Source: Acidibrevibacterium fodinaquatile (GTDB taxonomy: Bacteria > Pseudomonadota > Alphaproteobacteria > Acetobacterales > Acetobacteraceae). From it: a stretch of 64,000 bases of DNA. Below the pieces are notes generated by a model, which was given only the letters and a program-made list of their open reading frames with translations, did not search any database and was not told where the DNA came from. Position 1 is the stretch's first letter, and every line of letters begins with the position of its first letter. Shown here piece after piece: positions 42,166 through 51,135 of the stretch. The translations under genes and the position numbers were made by a program. The DNA lies in NCBI RefSeq assembly GCF_003352165.1, contig NZ_CP029176.1:2666001-2730000 (forward strand), written 5' to 3'.

Positions 42166-43019
42166 GCAGACCAACAAGAACCACCGGCAAGTCGAAATCG
42201 CAGATGTGGGAGTGCAAAATGTGATTTTCCCCTGTGAGTGCCGCTTGCAGGGCGCTGCCCGCCTCGCTTAGGGCATCCGTCGACGCCCGCGCAGGATAAC
42301 AGAGGACTATGGCCGACGGCTCGTTAGGCGGCTCCGGCGAGAACGTCCTCTTCACGGCCCGGTGCCGAGAATAGGCGAGCGTCTGATAAACATCCCACCG
42401 CAGAGGGTTGTCGTCGTCTGCCCCACCGGGGCGCTGGGTCGAAAGGTTCTTGTACTTGGCGTCCACGATGACGCGACGATCACCCTGCCATGCGAGGAAG
42501 TCGGGGCGGACCATAAAAGACTTGCCCTTCTCGACAAGATTTTGGTCGTGATAGCCGGCCCAGATTTTCCAGCCCGCGATCCGGCGAAGGCAAAGCTCAA
42601 CATAGCGCTCGAACAATTCAGGGGTCGCCAGGCGGAATGGGACAAGGCGGGCGGCCGCCTGCGGGACCGGTTGATATGGGTCGAAGCCCGTGCGCGTCAG
42701 AACCGCGCGGGCAAGCGCGAGCGGGCGGGCGTAGTGCCGATAGGCGCCGGCCTTGCGTGCGACGTGAAAATCGCGCGGTGTGATCCGCGCGATCGCCGCC
42801 CCCGCGAGCGCCGCATCCGCCTGCCGTGACCAGATGCGCCAAGCCGCCTCTGGGCCGCCGAGGCCCTGTCCCGCTGCTCCGTCGAGCAGCTGGCGGGCGC
42901 ACGTCAAGGCGGTGCGCAGGATGCGGTTCTCCAGCGTGTCCTGCTCGAGTGCCTGGAAGCGGCAGGGGACGATCTCGGGATGGCCGCGTGCGAGGCTCCG
43001 TGCGGCGTAGCGACCGAAC
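42122..43019 (-). pseudogene. mcrC: mcrC, 3' part (cut off by the Tn3-family transposon)
   Basis: About 298 residues continuing the McrC protein that begins at 47293. Reading directly into the transposon end makes the frame look longer (to 43372), but the true sequence starts at 43019 (FGRYAARSLARGHPEIVPCR). McrC features follow: FQALEQDTLENRILRTALTC and the PD-(D/E)xK nuclease RPDFLAWQGDRRVIVDAKYK. WDVYQTLAYSRH is also typical. McrC is the nuclease partner of the McrB GTPase in restriction of modified DNA. The last residues run into the IS3 remnant, so the natural C-terminus may be altered. Confidence 0.85.
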
Positions 43020-43052
43020 GGGGTCATCGTGGATTCTGTTCCAAATCCTACG

Positions 43053-46028
43053 CTAAGCCGCGTCGAGGAACTCGGCCCGAGGGTATCGTAGCGGCCGAAA
43101 TGCGTTGGGGAGGGGCTCTGTGGGCCAGACGTAGTCGCCATTGAAAGCGACGTGTTCCCAGCCGAGCGGCGCGACATGCGTGAGAAGATCATCCGCGATA
43201 ATTTCGCCGCGCGCGCGCAATTCGTCGACGGCGCGGCCGAGATAAACCGTGTTCCAGAGGATGATTGCGGCGACGGCGAGGTTGAGGCCGGATGCGCGAT
43301 AGCCCTGATTTTCGAAGGTGCGGTCGCGGATTTCGCCGAGGCGGTGGAAGAAGACCGCCCGCTTGAGGGCATGGTGTGCCTCGCCCTTGTTGAGGCCGGC
43401 GTTCGCTCGCCGGCGTAAAACGGGGTCGCCGATCCAGTCGAGCGTGAACAAGGTGCGTTCCATGCGGCCGATTTCCTTGAGCGCCTTGGCGAGCGTGTTC
43501 TGTCGCGGATAGGCGGCGAGACGGCGCAGGATCGCCGAGGGCGCGACGGTTCCGGCCTTGATCGACGCCGCTAAGCGCAGGATTTCGTCCCAGTTTTCGG
43601 CGATGACGCGCAGGTCGACCGTGCCGCCGACCAGAGGTTCGAGCGACTTGTGGGTCGAGCGCGCGCCGACGATGTAGAGTCTTCGGTCAGCAAGGTCGCG
43701 AATGCGTGGCGCGAAGCGAAACCCCAGCAATTGGCAGAAGCCGAACACGTGATCGATGGCGCCGGCGGTGTCGGTATAATGCTCGCGAATGTCGAGGGAG
43801 CTTTCGTGGTGCATGAGGCCGTCGAGGACATGCGCCGCCTCACTCGCGTTCGCGGCGATGACCTTGGAATGGAACGGCGCGTAGCGATCCGAAACATGGG
43901 TGTAGAATTTCACGCCCGGATCGGAGCCGTATTTGGCGTTGTAGTCTGCGCGCGCCTGGCCGTGGCCGCCGGCGCGGAAGAATTGGCCATCCGACGACGA
44001 CGTGTCGCCGTCGCCCCAGAGTCTCGTGAGCGGCTGCGCATGGATGGCGTCGGAAATGCAGGCGAGCGCGGCCTGATAAGTTTCCTCGCGCACATGCCAT
44101 TCGGCGACCCATAACAGCCGGGAATGGCTGAAAGCTCCGACGCTGCGCGCCATGCGCGTCAGGCCGAGATTGGTGGCGTCGGCGAGCACGGCGGTCATCA
44201 ACGCACGCGCGTCGTCCGGCGGCACGCCAGTGCGCAAATGGGCGAAGCGGTCGGCGAATCCCGTCCAGCCATGAACTTCCGCGAATAATTCCGTGACGCG
44301 CAGGCGTGGCAACATGGCGTAGAGACGGCGCACGAGCGCGTCGGCGGCCTCGTTCTCCGAGCCGCGAATTGCGCTGATAGACAGCCCCTCTTGCGTGAGC
44401 GAGGCTTCGGGCAATTCGCCGGCGGCGGCGAGCGCGTCGATCTCGCCGAGGCGCATTTCCAGAAGTCTTGTTTTCGTATCGCGCCAGGCCTCGAAACTAT
44501 CGGGAACGGCGAGATCCAATTCGCCGGCTGAGCGCCGATTTTTGAAAGCGTCACGCGGGAGCAGGAAATCGTCGAAAGCGCGAAAAGCACGGCTACCTTC
44601 GACCCAAACGTCGCCGGATCGCAATCGGTCGCGCAAACTCATCATGGCCGCGACTTCGTAGGCGCGGCGATTGAGCCCAGCCTCGGCCTTGACGACCTTA
44701 CGCCATGCTGGCCGCAGAAAACCTGTCGGGGTTCGTGGCGGAAGCTTATTCGCGCCGCTGGCGTGGAGTTCACGCACGACATCGAGCGCGGCGAGTAGCG
44801 GATCGTTCTCCTTCCATGACCGGAAGGCGAACGCGCCGAGTACAACCGGCGACATGCGTCGGATGCTCACATAGCGCTCGACAACTTCGCCGAGGTTGTC
44901 GGGCCTGGCGTCGATGACGACCGTTTCCGTCGCGGCGACGAGCGCCTTCAGGCGTTCCCAGCCGAGAGCCCGCTCGACGGCCGCGACCTGGTCTTGGTTC
45001 TTCGCCTTGGCTTCAAGCATGGCCTTGGCCATGCCGAGCAGGGCGCGTGCGGAGGCGTCGAGCGACTTGGCGCGGTCGATCAGTTTGTCCTTGTGAGCGC
45101 GGTCGGCGCGACGGAAGACTGCACCAAGCATCTTGTCGAACATGGCGAGTGCGGCGTCGGTGAGAGCGGCCTCCATCTCACGGGCAAAAACGATCAGCGT
45201 CGCCAAACGGCGCGGAGCGTCGAAGCGCGTGATGTCGCGGGGAACGAAAATGGAGATTTCCTTGGCGATCGTTGCGTAGCGGGCGCGATGAATGCGCTTC
45301 TCCCGATCTGGTCCGACACCGAGTTTGCGCACGGCTTCAAGCCGCTCGACGACAGCGAGAAGGTTTTTCTGGCGCGGCGCTTCGGGCCAGTCCCGCAGCC
45401 AGGCGAACGACGTGCGCTCTTCACCTCTGGCGACGACGAGAAGAGATTCCAATCCCGCGATAGATTCCGGCGAGAGACCTTCGCCAAGGTTCTTATAGGC
45501 GCGCTTACGAGCCAGCGCGCGCGCCGCGAGAGCGACCTTCTCCAAAGTGACGGCGGCAGGAAGCAGGATGCGCCGCTCACGCAGGTATTCCACCATCGGC
45601 GCGACAATGACGTCGCCGCGATCCGAGCCTGTCGCGTACTCGATCGCAATTTGCGCAACGGCGCGTTTGTCGTCGCGCCGAAATGGGCGAACATTGAGGT
45701 AGGCTTCGAGTTCGCCAAGGTGTTCCCACCGGGTTTCTTCGCGCTTTGCGTAGCTTTCGAACTCGATCACTTCGCTTTCGGTCTGAGTGGCGATGTAGGC
45801 GAGCATTTCGGCCGGCGGCGTCTCGTCAGATCGCAGTACGCGGCCGGGAAACTTGAGATAGGCGAGATTTACGGCGAACCCGAGCCGATTGACGGCGCGC
45901 CTCCGGCGGCGGATCAGCCCGATGTCCTCAGGCGAGAAAGTGTAGTGCCTTACTATCGCTGCGGGCTCTGTCGGTGGGTCAAAAAGCGCGGCGCGCGACT
46001 GCAACGACAAAATGTGGCGACGAGGCAT
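43053..46028 (-). CDS. tnpA: Tn3-family transposase
   Basis: A 991-residue transposase from ATG 46028 (MPRRHILSLQSRAALFDPPT); ATG 46058 in the same frame adds 10 residues. The N-terminal part has the DUF4158 layout, and the C-terminal DDE domain includes TNLGLTRMARSVGAFSHSRL, SSDGQFFRAGGHGQARADYN and HYTDTAGAIDHVFGFCQLLG. Length is right for Tn3 transposases (about 960-1010). The stop codon (43053-43055) lies inside the left terminal repeat. No disruption is seen, so it is probably active. Confidence 0.94.
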   Translation of the reverse strand: MPRRHILSLQSRAALFDPPTEPAAIVRHYTFSPEDIGLIRRRRRAVNRLGFAVNLAYLKFPGRVLRSDETPPAEMLAYIATQTESEVIEFESYAKREETRWEHLGELEAYLNVRPFRRDDKRAVAQIAIEYATGSDRGDVIVAPMVEYLRERRILLPAAVTLEKVALAARALARKRAYKNLGEGLSPESIAGLESLLVVARGEERTSFAWLRDWPEAPRQKNLLAVVERLEAVRKLGVGPDREKRIHRARYATIAKEISIFVPRDITRFDAPRRLATLIVFAREMEAALTDAALAMFDKMLGAVFRRADRAHKDKLIDRAKSLDASARALLGMAKAMLEAKAKNQDQVAAVERALGWERLKALVAATETVVIDARPDNLGEVVERYVSIRRMSPVVLGAFAFRSWKENDPLLAALDVVRELHASGANKLPPRTPTGFLRPAWRKVVKAEAGLNRRAYEVAAMMSLRDRLRSGDVWVEGSRAFRAFDDFLLPRDAFKNRRSAGELDLAVPDSFEAWRDTKTRLLEMRLGEIDALAAAGELPEASLTQEGLSISAIRGSENEAADALVRRLYAMLPRLRVTELFAEVHGWTGFADRFAHLRTGVPPDDARALMTAVLADATNLGLTRMARSVGAFSHSRLLWVAEWHVREETYQAALACISDAIHAQPLTRLWGDGDTSSSDGQFFRAGGHGQARADYNAKYGSDPGVKFYTHVSDRYAPFHSKVIAANASEAAHVLDGLMHHESSLDIREHYTDTAGAIDHVFGFCQLLGFRFAPRIRDLADRRLYIVGARSTHKSLEPLVGGTVDLRVIAENWDEILRLAASIKAGTVAPSAILRRLAAYPRQNTLAKALKEIGRMERTLFTLDWIGDPVLRRRANAGLNKGEAHHALKRAVFFHRLGEIRDRTFENQGYRASGLNLAVAAIILWNTVYLGRAVDELRARGEIIADDLLTHVAPLGWEHVAFNGDYVWPTEPLPNAFRPLRYPRAEFLDAA

Positions 46029-46144
46029 GGCGCGTTTTCGCTTTACGGATATGGCCATAAACTATAGTTTCTGGCCATAGCGCAATAGCGCACATCGATC
46101 TCAGCAAATGCAGGGGTCTGCACGGCTCCAATTCGGAGGGGTTT
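46029..46144. promoter_or_regulatory. tnpA-tnpR divergent control region (expected res site)
   Basis: 116 bp between divergently transcribed transposase and resolvase genes. In Tn3-family elements this position holds both promoters and the resolution site. An A/T-rich centre with a dyad (TGGCCATAAACTATAGTTTC, then TGGCCATAG) is visible at about 46050-46079. Subsite boundaries cannot be given. Confidence 0.55.
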
Positions 46145-46735
46145 TTGGCCAGGGTCGAAGCCGAGCGAGTCGCCCTCTACGCCAGAGTGTCGACGCATGA
46201 CCAACAGACGCTGCCCATGCAGCTCGAAACCATGCGCGCTTACGCCGAACGCAGAGGGTGGAGCATCGCGTCGACGATCGAAGAAGTCGGCTCCGGGGCC
46301 AAGACCCGCCCGCGTCGCGAGGAATTGTTGCGCGCTGCCCGTCGAAGAGAAATCGACGTCATCGTCGTTTGGCGGCTCGATCGCTGGGGCCGCTCACTTG
46401 TCGATCTCGTCTCCACTCTACAAGAGGTGACCGCGCTGAACGTGGGCTTCGTGTCCCTGAGCGAGGCGCTCGATCTGACAACGCCCGCCGGCCGGGCTTT
46501 CGCCGGCATGTTGGCCGTATTCGCGGAGTTTGAGCGCGACATCCTGCGTGATCGGGTCAAGGCGGGGATTGCTCAAGCTCGCAAGGATGGCCGTCCGCAT
46601 GGCCGTCCGGCAAAAATCGCCGGAAAAGCAACGCAAATCCGTGAACTCGCCCAAAATGGCTTGAGCAAATCGGCCATCGCTAAGCAGCTTAAGATCGGAC
46701 GCACGTCTGTAAGACGTTCACTCGCCAATCCTTAG
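46145..46735 (+). CDS. tnpR: Serine recombinase (resolvase)
   Basis: A 196-residue resolvase. The catalytic serine is in ALYARVSTHDQQTLPMQ, followed by VWRLDRWGRSLVDLV, the E-helix region AFAGMLAVFAEFERDILRDR and a C-terminal helix-turn-helix (AQNGLSKSAIAKQLKIGRTS). It resolves transposon cointegrates at res. The start is TTG 46145, preceded by CGGAGGGG. Its stop falls inside the right terminal repeat. Confidence 0.93.
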   Translation: MARVEAERVALYARVSTHDQQTLPMQLETMRAYAERRGWSIASTIEEVGSGAKTRPRREELLRAARRREIDVIVVWRLDRWGRSLVDLVSTLQEVTALNVGFVSLSEALDLTTPAGRAFAGMLAVFAEFERDILRDRVKAGIAQARKDGRPHGRPAKIAGKATQIRELAQNGLSKSAIAKQLKIGRTSVRRSLANP

Positions 46736-46768
46736 CGTAGGATTTGGTACAGAATCCACGATGACCCC

Positions 46769-47293
46769 GAACGCAACCTGCCCGCGGATTCGGTCGCGGA
46801 GATCTTCCTCACGGCTGATGAAGCCACGGCGAAGATAGCGCTGGACGAGCTCGTGCACAGCCTTGAGATAAGCCAGCGCGATCAACGGCGACCAGACACC
46901 TTCATCTGGCGCGTCAATCGGCGCTTCATCGGAGTAGACGGAAAGACACTGGTCGAGATGGCTCGACACCTCCGGGTCGACGGCGCACGCAGCATAGAGA
47001 GCAAGATAGTCGATGCAGAACTCAGCACCGTTGCCACCGAATTCGCGCGGCCCGACACGGAGAACACGCGCGGGCGCTTCCGAGAGGCGCCCGATCCCGA
47101 CGAAGAAGCCGAGTCGTCCCTCGGCGGACTGATCGGAGTAAGGGGTCAGGCCAAAATAGCGGGCAGATTCATTCTGATCCCCGAGGGCTGCCGAAGCCGC
47201 GTTGCGCAAGAGGCACACCGCATCATCGTCGACGAGATCGGCAAGCCGAACCGGGCAACCCTCGGTGCGCATCGCCGTGGCCCGATCAAGCAC
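46769..47293 (-). pseudogene. mcrC: mcrC, 5' part
   Basis: About 175 residues from a GTG at 47293 (TTG 47302 also possible), overlapping the end of mcrB. It includes LRVGPREFGGNGAEFCIDYL and HELVQRYLRRGFISREEDLR and ends at DRIRGQVAF, where the transposon begins. Joined to 43019 downstream it gives a McrC of about 475 residues. The two halves have no other lesions seen, so function was lost through the transposon. Confidence 0.82.
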
Positions 47294-47952
47294 CCCCTTC
47301 AATCTCTCCGATTCTTTGGATTGCCTCTGTTTTCAACACCCCGTCGGCGACGTATTCGCGAAGAAGAGGGCCGACCTGATACTTCATCCGCCGATTGAGA
47401 TCGTCCTCGTCATTAACAAGAAAATACGAATGGCCGGGTTGCACATCTTCTGCACGGTAATCGGCGCTAAGAAGGGCTTGTTCGCCCTTGAAGAGCGCAG
47501 CGACGGCGCTGAACTTGGAAAGCGCGGCATTGCGAAGCGCGGCATCCTGGTGGAATGCTTCCACAACGTGCCGCTCGGGATGGAGCGGGATGAAGGCGAA
47601 GCGGCGGCGGACGGCATAGTCGATATGGCCGATCGAGCGGTCGGCCGTGTTCATGGTTCCGATGATGTAGAGGTTTTCAGGCAGCCGCGCCGTCGCGCCA
47701 CCGTCGCCATATTGCAACGCGACCGGTTGCCCGCGATATTCCAGCGCGTAGATCATCTCCCCAAGCACAGCGGCGACATTGGCACGATTGATCTCGTCGA
47801 TGATCAGAATGAATTTCTGATCCCGCCTGTCCGCAGCTGTTTTCGCCATTCGCAGGAGAGGGCCATTCTCGACGGTATAGTTGGTCTGCCCCTCATTGGT
47901 CCGGATTCGGATGCCGCGGACGAAGTCATCGTAGTTGTAGGAGGGGTGGAAC
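47286..47952 (-). pseudogene. mcrB: mcrB, 3' part (AAA domain C-terminal half)
   Basis: Continuation of mcrB after the IS3 element. From the junction it reads FHPSYNYDDFVRGIR and VENGPLLRMAKTAADRR. The McrB GTPase signatures follow: FILIIDEINRANVAAVLGEM (Walker B) and IIGTMNTADRSIGHIDYAVR (the NTAD motif). It ends at 47286, overlapping the mcrC start. Only the IS breaks it. Confidence 0.9.
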
Positions 47953-48024
47953 TGAGCTGGACCCGGAAAATGGGACCGGGGGCATAGTTGGAAGAGTGCC
48001 GTTCTGTCGTGATAGACGGAGCGG

Positions 48025-48318
48025 ATGATGACGACGAAGACGAGACGGAAGATTGATGCGGCGCTGAAGGCGAAGATCGCCTTGGAGGCGCTGCGCGAGC
48101 AGGCGACGGTCGCCGATCTGGCGGCGCGGTATCAGGTTCACCCGAACCAGATCTATGCCTGGAAGAAGCAGCTGCAGGACCACGCGGCGCGCGCCTTTGA
48201 CCCGAAAGTGGGTCAGGATGCCGAGGTTGCGGCGCGACGAGAGATCGAGAAGCTGCATGCGAAGATCGGGCAGCTGACGATCGAGAATGATTTTTTTGCC
48301 GTGAGGTTCGGAAAGTGA
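48025..48318 (+). CDS. IS3-family transposase OrfA
   Basis: A 97-residue protein with a helix-turn-helix ([36 protein letters not shown]) and a leucine-zipper-like C-terminus ([17 protein letters not shown]). It binds the element ends. A run of seven T residues (about 48292-48298) precedes the stop and could permit frameshifting into OrfB. Confidence 0.9.
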   Translation: MMTTKTRRKIDAALKAKIALEALREQATVADLAARYQVHPNQIYAWKKQLQDHAARAFDPKVGQDAEVAARREIEKLHAKIGQLTIENDFFAVRFGK

Positions 48319-49265
48319 GCGCCCCGGACCGCCGAGCGAAGCTCGACCGAGATCATCCGACCCTGTCGCTCCGGCGGCAATGCGCGCTGCTGGGAGTGGC
48401 ACGGTCTGGCGTGTATCGGCGTCGCCGGCCGGCGAACGACGATGATCTCGCGCTGATGCGGCGGATCGACGAGTTGTTCCTGCGCTGGCCATTCCTGGGG
48501 TCGCGCCGGATGGTGGCGATGCTCGCGGCCGAGGGCATCCGGGTCGGCCGCAAACGGGTGCGGCGGCTGATGCGGCTGATGGGGATCGTGCCTCTGGGCC
48601 CGAAGCCACGGACGAGCAAGCCCGGGGCCGGGCACAAGATCTATCCCTATTTGCTACGGGGTCTGGTGATCGACCGGCCGAACCAGGTCTGGTGCGCCGA
48701 TATCACCTATCTGCCGATCGGCCGGGGCTTTCTGTATCTGGTGGCGATCATGGACTGGCACAGCCGAGCGGTGCTGGCGTGGCGGGTATCGAATACGATG
48801 GACACCAGGTTCTGCGTCTCGGCGCTCGAGGCGGCGTTGGCGCGGTTCGGCAGGCCGGAGATCTTCAACACCGACCAGGGGTCGCAATTCACTTCGACGG
48901 AATTCACCGGCGCTCTGGCGCAGGCGGGGATCAAGATCTCGATGGACGGCAAGGGCCGGTGGATGGACAATGTCTTCATCGAGCGGCTCTGGCGGTCGCT
49001 GAAATACGAGGACGTCTATATCAAGGGCTACGTTGACGGCACCGAACTGCGCGCCGGCCTGGCCGAATGGATGGGTTTTTACAACAACCATCGCCCGCAT
49101 CAGGCGCTGGGGAACCGTGCGCCGATGGCGATCTGGCGCGAAGCGATGATCGGCGCGCTGCCGCCGATGGCTGTGGATATGACGCTCGCCGTGGCGGCGA
49201 GCTTGGACGACGCTACCGCGTCGACCACATCTCCACAGCCACAACAGCAGCAAAAAGCAGCTTGA
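48315..49265 (+). CDS. IS3-family transposase OrfB (DDE integrase core)
   Basis: A 316-residue catalytic protein. Motifs are an HTH_21-type N-terminus ([20 protein letters not shown]), the first Asp in [20 protein letters not shown], the second Asp in [14 protein letters not shown] and Glu in [20 protein letters not shown]. It starts with GTG 48315, overlapping the OrfA stop by 4 bases, and may also be made as an OrfAB fusion. The C-terminus is Gln-rich. It looks intact. Confidence 0.93.
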   Translation: MSAPDRRAKLDRDHPTLSLRRQCALLGVARSGVYRRRRPANDDDLALMRRIDELFLRWPFLGSRRMVAMLAAEGIRVGRKRVRRLMRLMGIVPLGPKPRTSKPGAGHKIYPYLLRGLVIDRPNQVWCADITYLPIGRGFLYLVAIMDWHSRAVLAWRVSNTMDTRFCVSALEAALARFGRPEIFNTDQGSQFTSTEFTGALAQAGIKISMDGKGRWMDNVFIERLWRSLKYEDVYIKGYVDGTELRAGLAEWMGFYNNHRPHQALGNRAPMAIWREAMIGALPPMAVDMTLAVAASLDDATASTTSPQPQQQQKAA

Positions 49266-49342
49266 TTTTCATGGAGGTCAGAACGGCGCTACTTCCAACT
49301 TAATTTCCCAGGTCCATGGTCCTCATCACAGGGACCAGCTCA

Positions 49343-50062
49343 GAACTGCACAATATCCCAGGCTCCCGGCTGATCTTCCTGGAATGGCATTCGCAACTTC
49401 GCTAGCACCTGATCGACCTCACCAATCTCCGGCACGGCATTGGTCAGCATGAAAGCGGCAAGCTGCTTGGCCAGAAGTGTCTTTCCGGTTCCAGGAGGGC
49501 CGGTGAAGATGATCTGTTTCTGCGCGCGCAGAAGTGCTGCCCAGTTCTGCATTGCTCGCTCTGCATCCCGTTTTTGGATGTACCGGTGGTATATTCTTGA
49601 AATCTCTGCACCATCCTGTCGCGCATTGGCGATAGCCAAAACGCCTTGCGCAGGAGGTTGAGGCGTCCAGTTGGGCGAGACATCATTCCAGTCTACCCAT
49701 TCTACGGGACCGAATTGATGTGCATATTCGATTTCAACGCAAAAATTGTATCGGAACCCTTGGTCTAGGCTGCACACGCCGCGTACATTCACACCCTCAA
49801 TGGCAACGAGAATGTCATCGGTCTGGAGTTGGAAGAAATAGGCGTATAGCCGGCCAGGAAGGGTTTCCTGAAATCCTGGGAAATTGTTATGCAACATATC
49901 CGATATATCCTGCTCCACCGGCTGCCTTTCCTGGTTCCGGTTTTCCTCAATGAACTGTTTCATATCACCAAGATCTCGCCAGCCTTGAGCAACCACATTT
50001 CTCTGTTTTAGATCTGCGTAACTTGCATATTGCGTATCAATTGCCATCCAACGAACAGTCAT
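49343..50062 (-). pseudogene. mcrB: mcrB, 5' part (N-terminal domain and Walker A)
   Basis: About 240 residues from ATG 50062, which overlaps the stop of the WYL gene (ATGA). It has an N-terminal target-binding-like region (RLYAYFFQLQTDDILVAIEG) and the Walker A motif FTGPPGTGKTLLAKQLAAF near residue 190. The frame is cut by the IS after DIVQF, where a TGA formed by the IS end stops translation. Rejoined with 47286-47952 it gives a McrB of about 460 residues. Confidence 0.9.
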
Positions 50063-51135
50063 GGCTTGTCTCTCATCTCGTCTACGTTAGCCAGATTGTC
50101 TGACTTGCTTGGTCGTTCGTGATGTGCCGCCACGGATGCAGTGATCTCCGCTATCTGATCGCGTAGCACCTTCGGATCGACCACGGTCACAGCCTCCCCC
50201 CACGTGAACAGATGCCAGCACATCTCCCGCATCCCGCCAGCCCGGAACCGCACGATCAGCCCCCCATCCCCGTCCCGTTCCATCGTCTGCGACGGATGAA
50301 ACACCCACCCGGCTGCGTCCTCAGCCGCCTCCGGTGTGAACCGCAGCACCACATCCACGGGCTCTTCCTGGAACACCCCGAAGGACTGCGCCGCATAGTC
50401 CGACAACGAGAAATCCCCCCGCCGCGCAAACCCGCGATCCAGCAAATCGGCCGAGGCGATCCGATCCAGCCGCCACAGCCGCATCTCCGGCAACCCCTCG
50501 ACATGCGCGACCAGCCAGCCGCGCCCGCCATACAATATCCCGTAGGGACAGAGGATGCGCGTTGCCGGCTCTTCCGCGCCCGGCCCGGCGTAGCGCACCA
50601 CCACCAGCTGCATCCCTAGGATCGCCCGCCGCAATGTTGCCAGTACACCCGCCGCGAGGACCGGCCGCGGCCCCGGCCGCATCGCAATCCCCTCCGCCTC
50701 CATCAGCGCCGCAATGTCCGGCTCCGCGCGGCGCAGCGCGTCGGGGCGCATCAGCGCGCGCAAGGTCGCCGCCGTCTCGCGCAGCAGCCCGGCCCGCTCG
50801 GTCTCGCCCCGCCCGGCGCATTCGCGCGCCGCGGTCTCGATTGCCGCCACCGCCTCGGGCCGCGGTTCGACCAGGCCGAACAGCGCCGTCGCCGGCAGCC
50901 GCCAGCGCCGCACGCGTTCCTCGTCGTCCCAGCTTTCCATCTGCGGAAACACCGCAAGCAGCGAGTCGCGCAGGCGCTCCGCCGTCCGCCGCCCCACCGC
51001 GAGTTCGGACGCCATCTCGTCCAACGTCAGGCCCGTGCGCGTACCCGCCAGATGGCGAGCCAGGCGCAGCAGGCGTTCGGCCGGGGCGTAGCGCATGGCG
51101 CGATGCTGCCCGCCCCGCGTCGGACTGGCAATCAT
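50059..51135 (-). CDS. WYL-domain transcriptional regulator
   Basis: A 358-residue regulator. The N-terminal winged helix-turn-helix (AERLLRLARHLAGTRTGLTL, ELAVGRRTAERLRDSL) is followed by a WYL ligand-sensing domain (about 195-270: LCPYGILYGGRGWLVAHVEG, RLWRLDRIASADLLD) and the C-terminal WCX extension. ATG 51135 overlaps the ATPase stop (ATGA), and its own stop overlaps the mcrB start, so it is translationally coupled on both sides. WYL proteins often repress defence operons until nucleic-acid signals appear; a similar role here is inferred. Confidence 0.9.
   Translation of the reverse strand: MIASPTRGGQHRAMRYAPAERLLRLARHLAGTRTGLTLDEMASELAVGRRTAERLRDSLLAVFPQMESWDDEERVRRWRLPATALFGLVEPRPEAVAAIETAARECAGRGETERAGLLRETAATLRALMRPDALRRAEPDIAALMEAEGIAMRPGPRPVLAAGVLATLRRAILGMQLVVVRYAGPGAEEPATRILCPYGILYGGRGWLVAHVEGLPEMRLWRLDRIASADLLDRGFARRGDFSLSDYAAQSFGVFQEEPVDVVLRFTPEAAEDAAGWVFHPSQTMERDGDGGLIVRFRAGGMREMCWHLFTWGEAVTVVDPKVLRDQIAEITASVAAHHERPSKSDNLANVDEMRDKP

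Larger units (their letters stand above)
43020..46768. mobile_element. Complete Tn3-family transposon inserted in mcrC
   Basis: A 3749-bp element. The ends (43020-43057 and 46731-46768) are 38-bp inverted repeats, beginning GGGGTCATCG and ending ACGCTAAG, with a single mismatch. The flanks share GAACG/CGAAC around the ends, consistent with a 5-bp target duplication whose exact edge is ambiguous by one G. Removing the element and one duplication joins ...RIRGQVAF to GRYAARS, restoring the mcrC frame. It carries only transposase and resolvase genes, divergently arranged, with no passenger. Confidence 0.92.
47953..49342 (+). mobile_element. Complete IS3-family element inserted in mcrB
   Basis: 1390 bp. 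The ends are TGAGCTGGACCC (left) and the complement of TGAGCTGGTCCC (right), a 12-bp repeat with one mismatch, within longer imperfect similarity. GAAC is duplicated at 47949-47952 and 49343-49346. Removing the element and one copy restores the mcrB frame (DIVQF-HPSYNYDD). It has two overlapping genes, orfA and orfB. Confidence 0.92.

Noticed and set aside
42122-43372. Reading the mcrC fragment as a 416-residue intact protein starting at 43372
   Set aside because: The first 118 codons are antisense to the transposon's tnpA end and terminal repeat; true McrC sequence starts at 43019.
47286-47849. The 187-residue McrB piece as an independent small AAA protein
   Set aside because: It lacks Walker A, and its upstream sequence continues in frame to the IS3 junction and matches the N-terminal half at 49343-50062.
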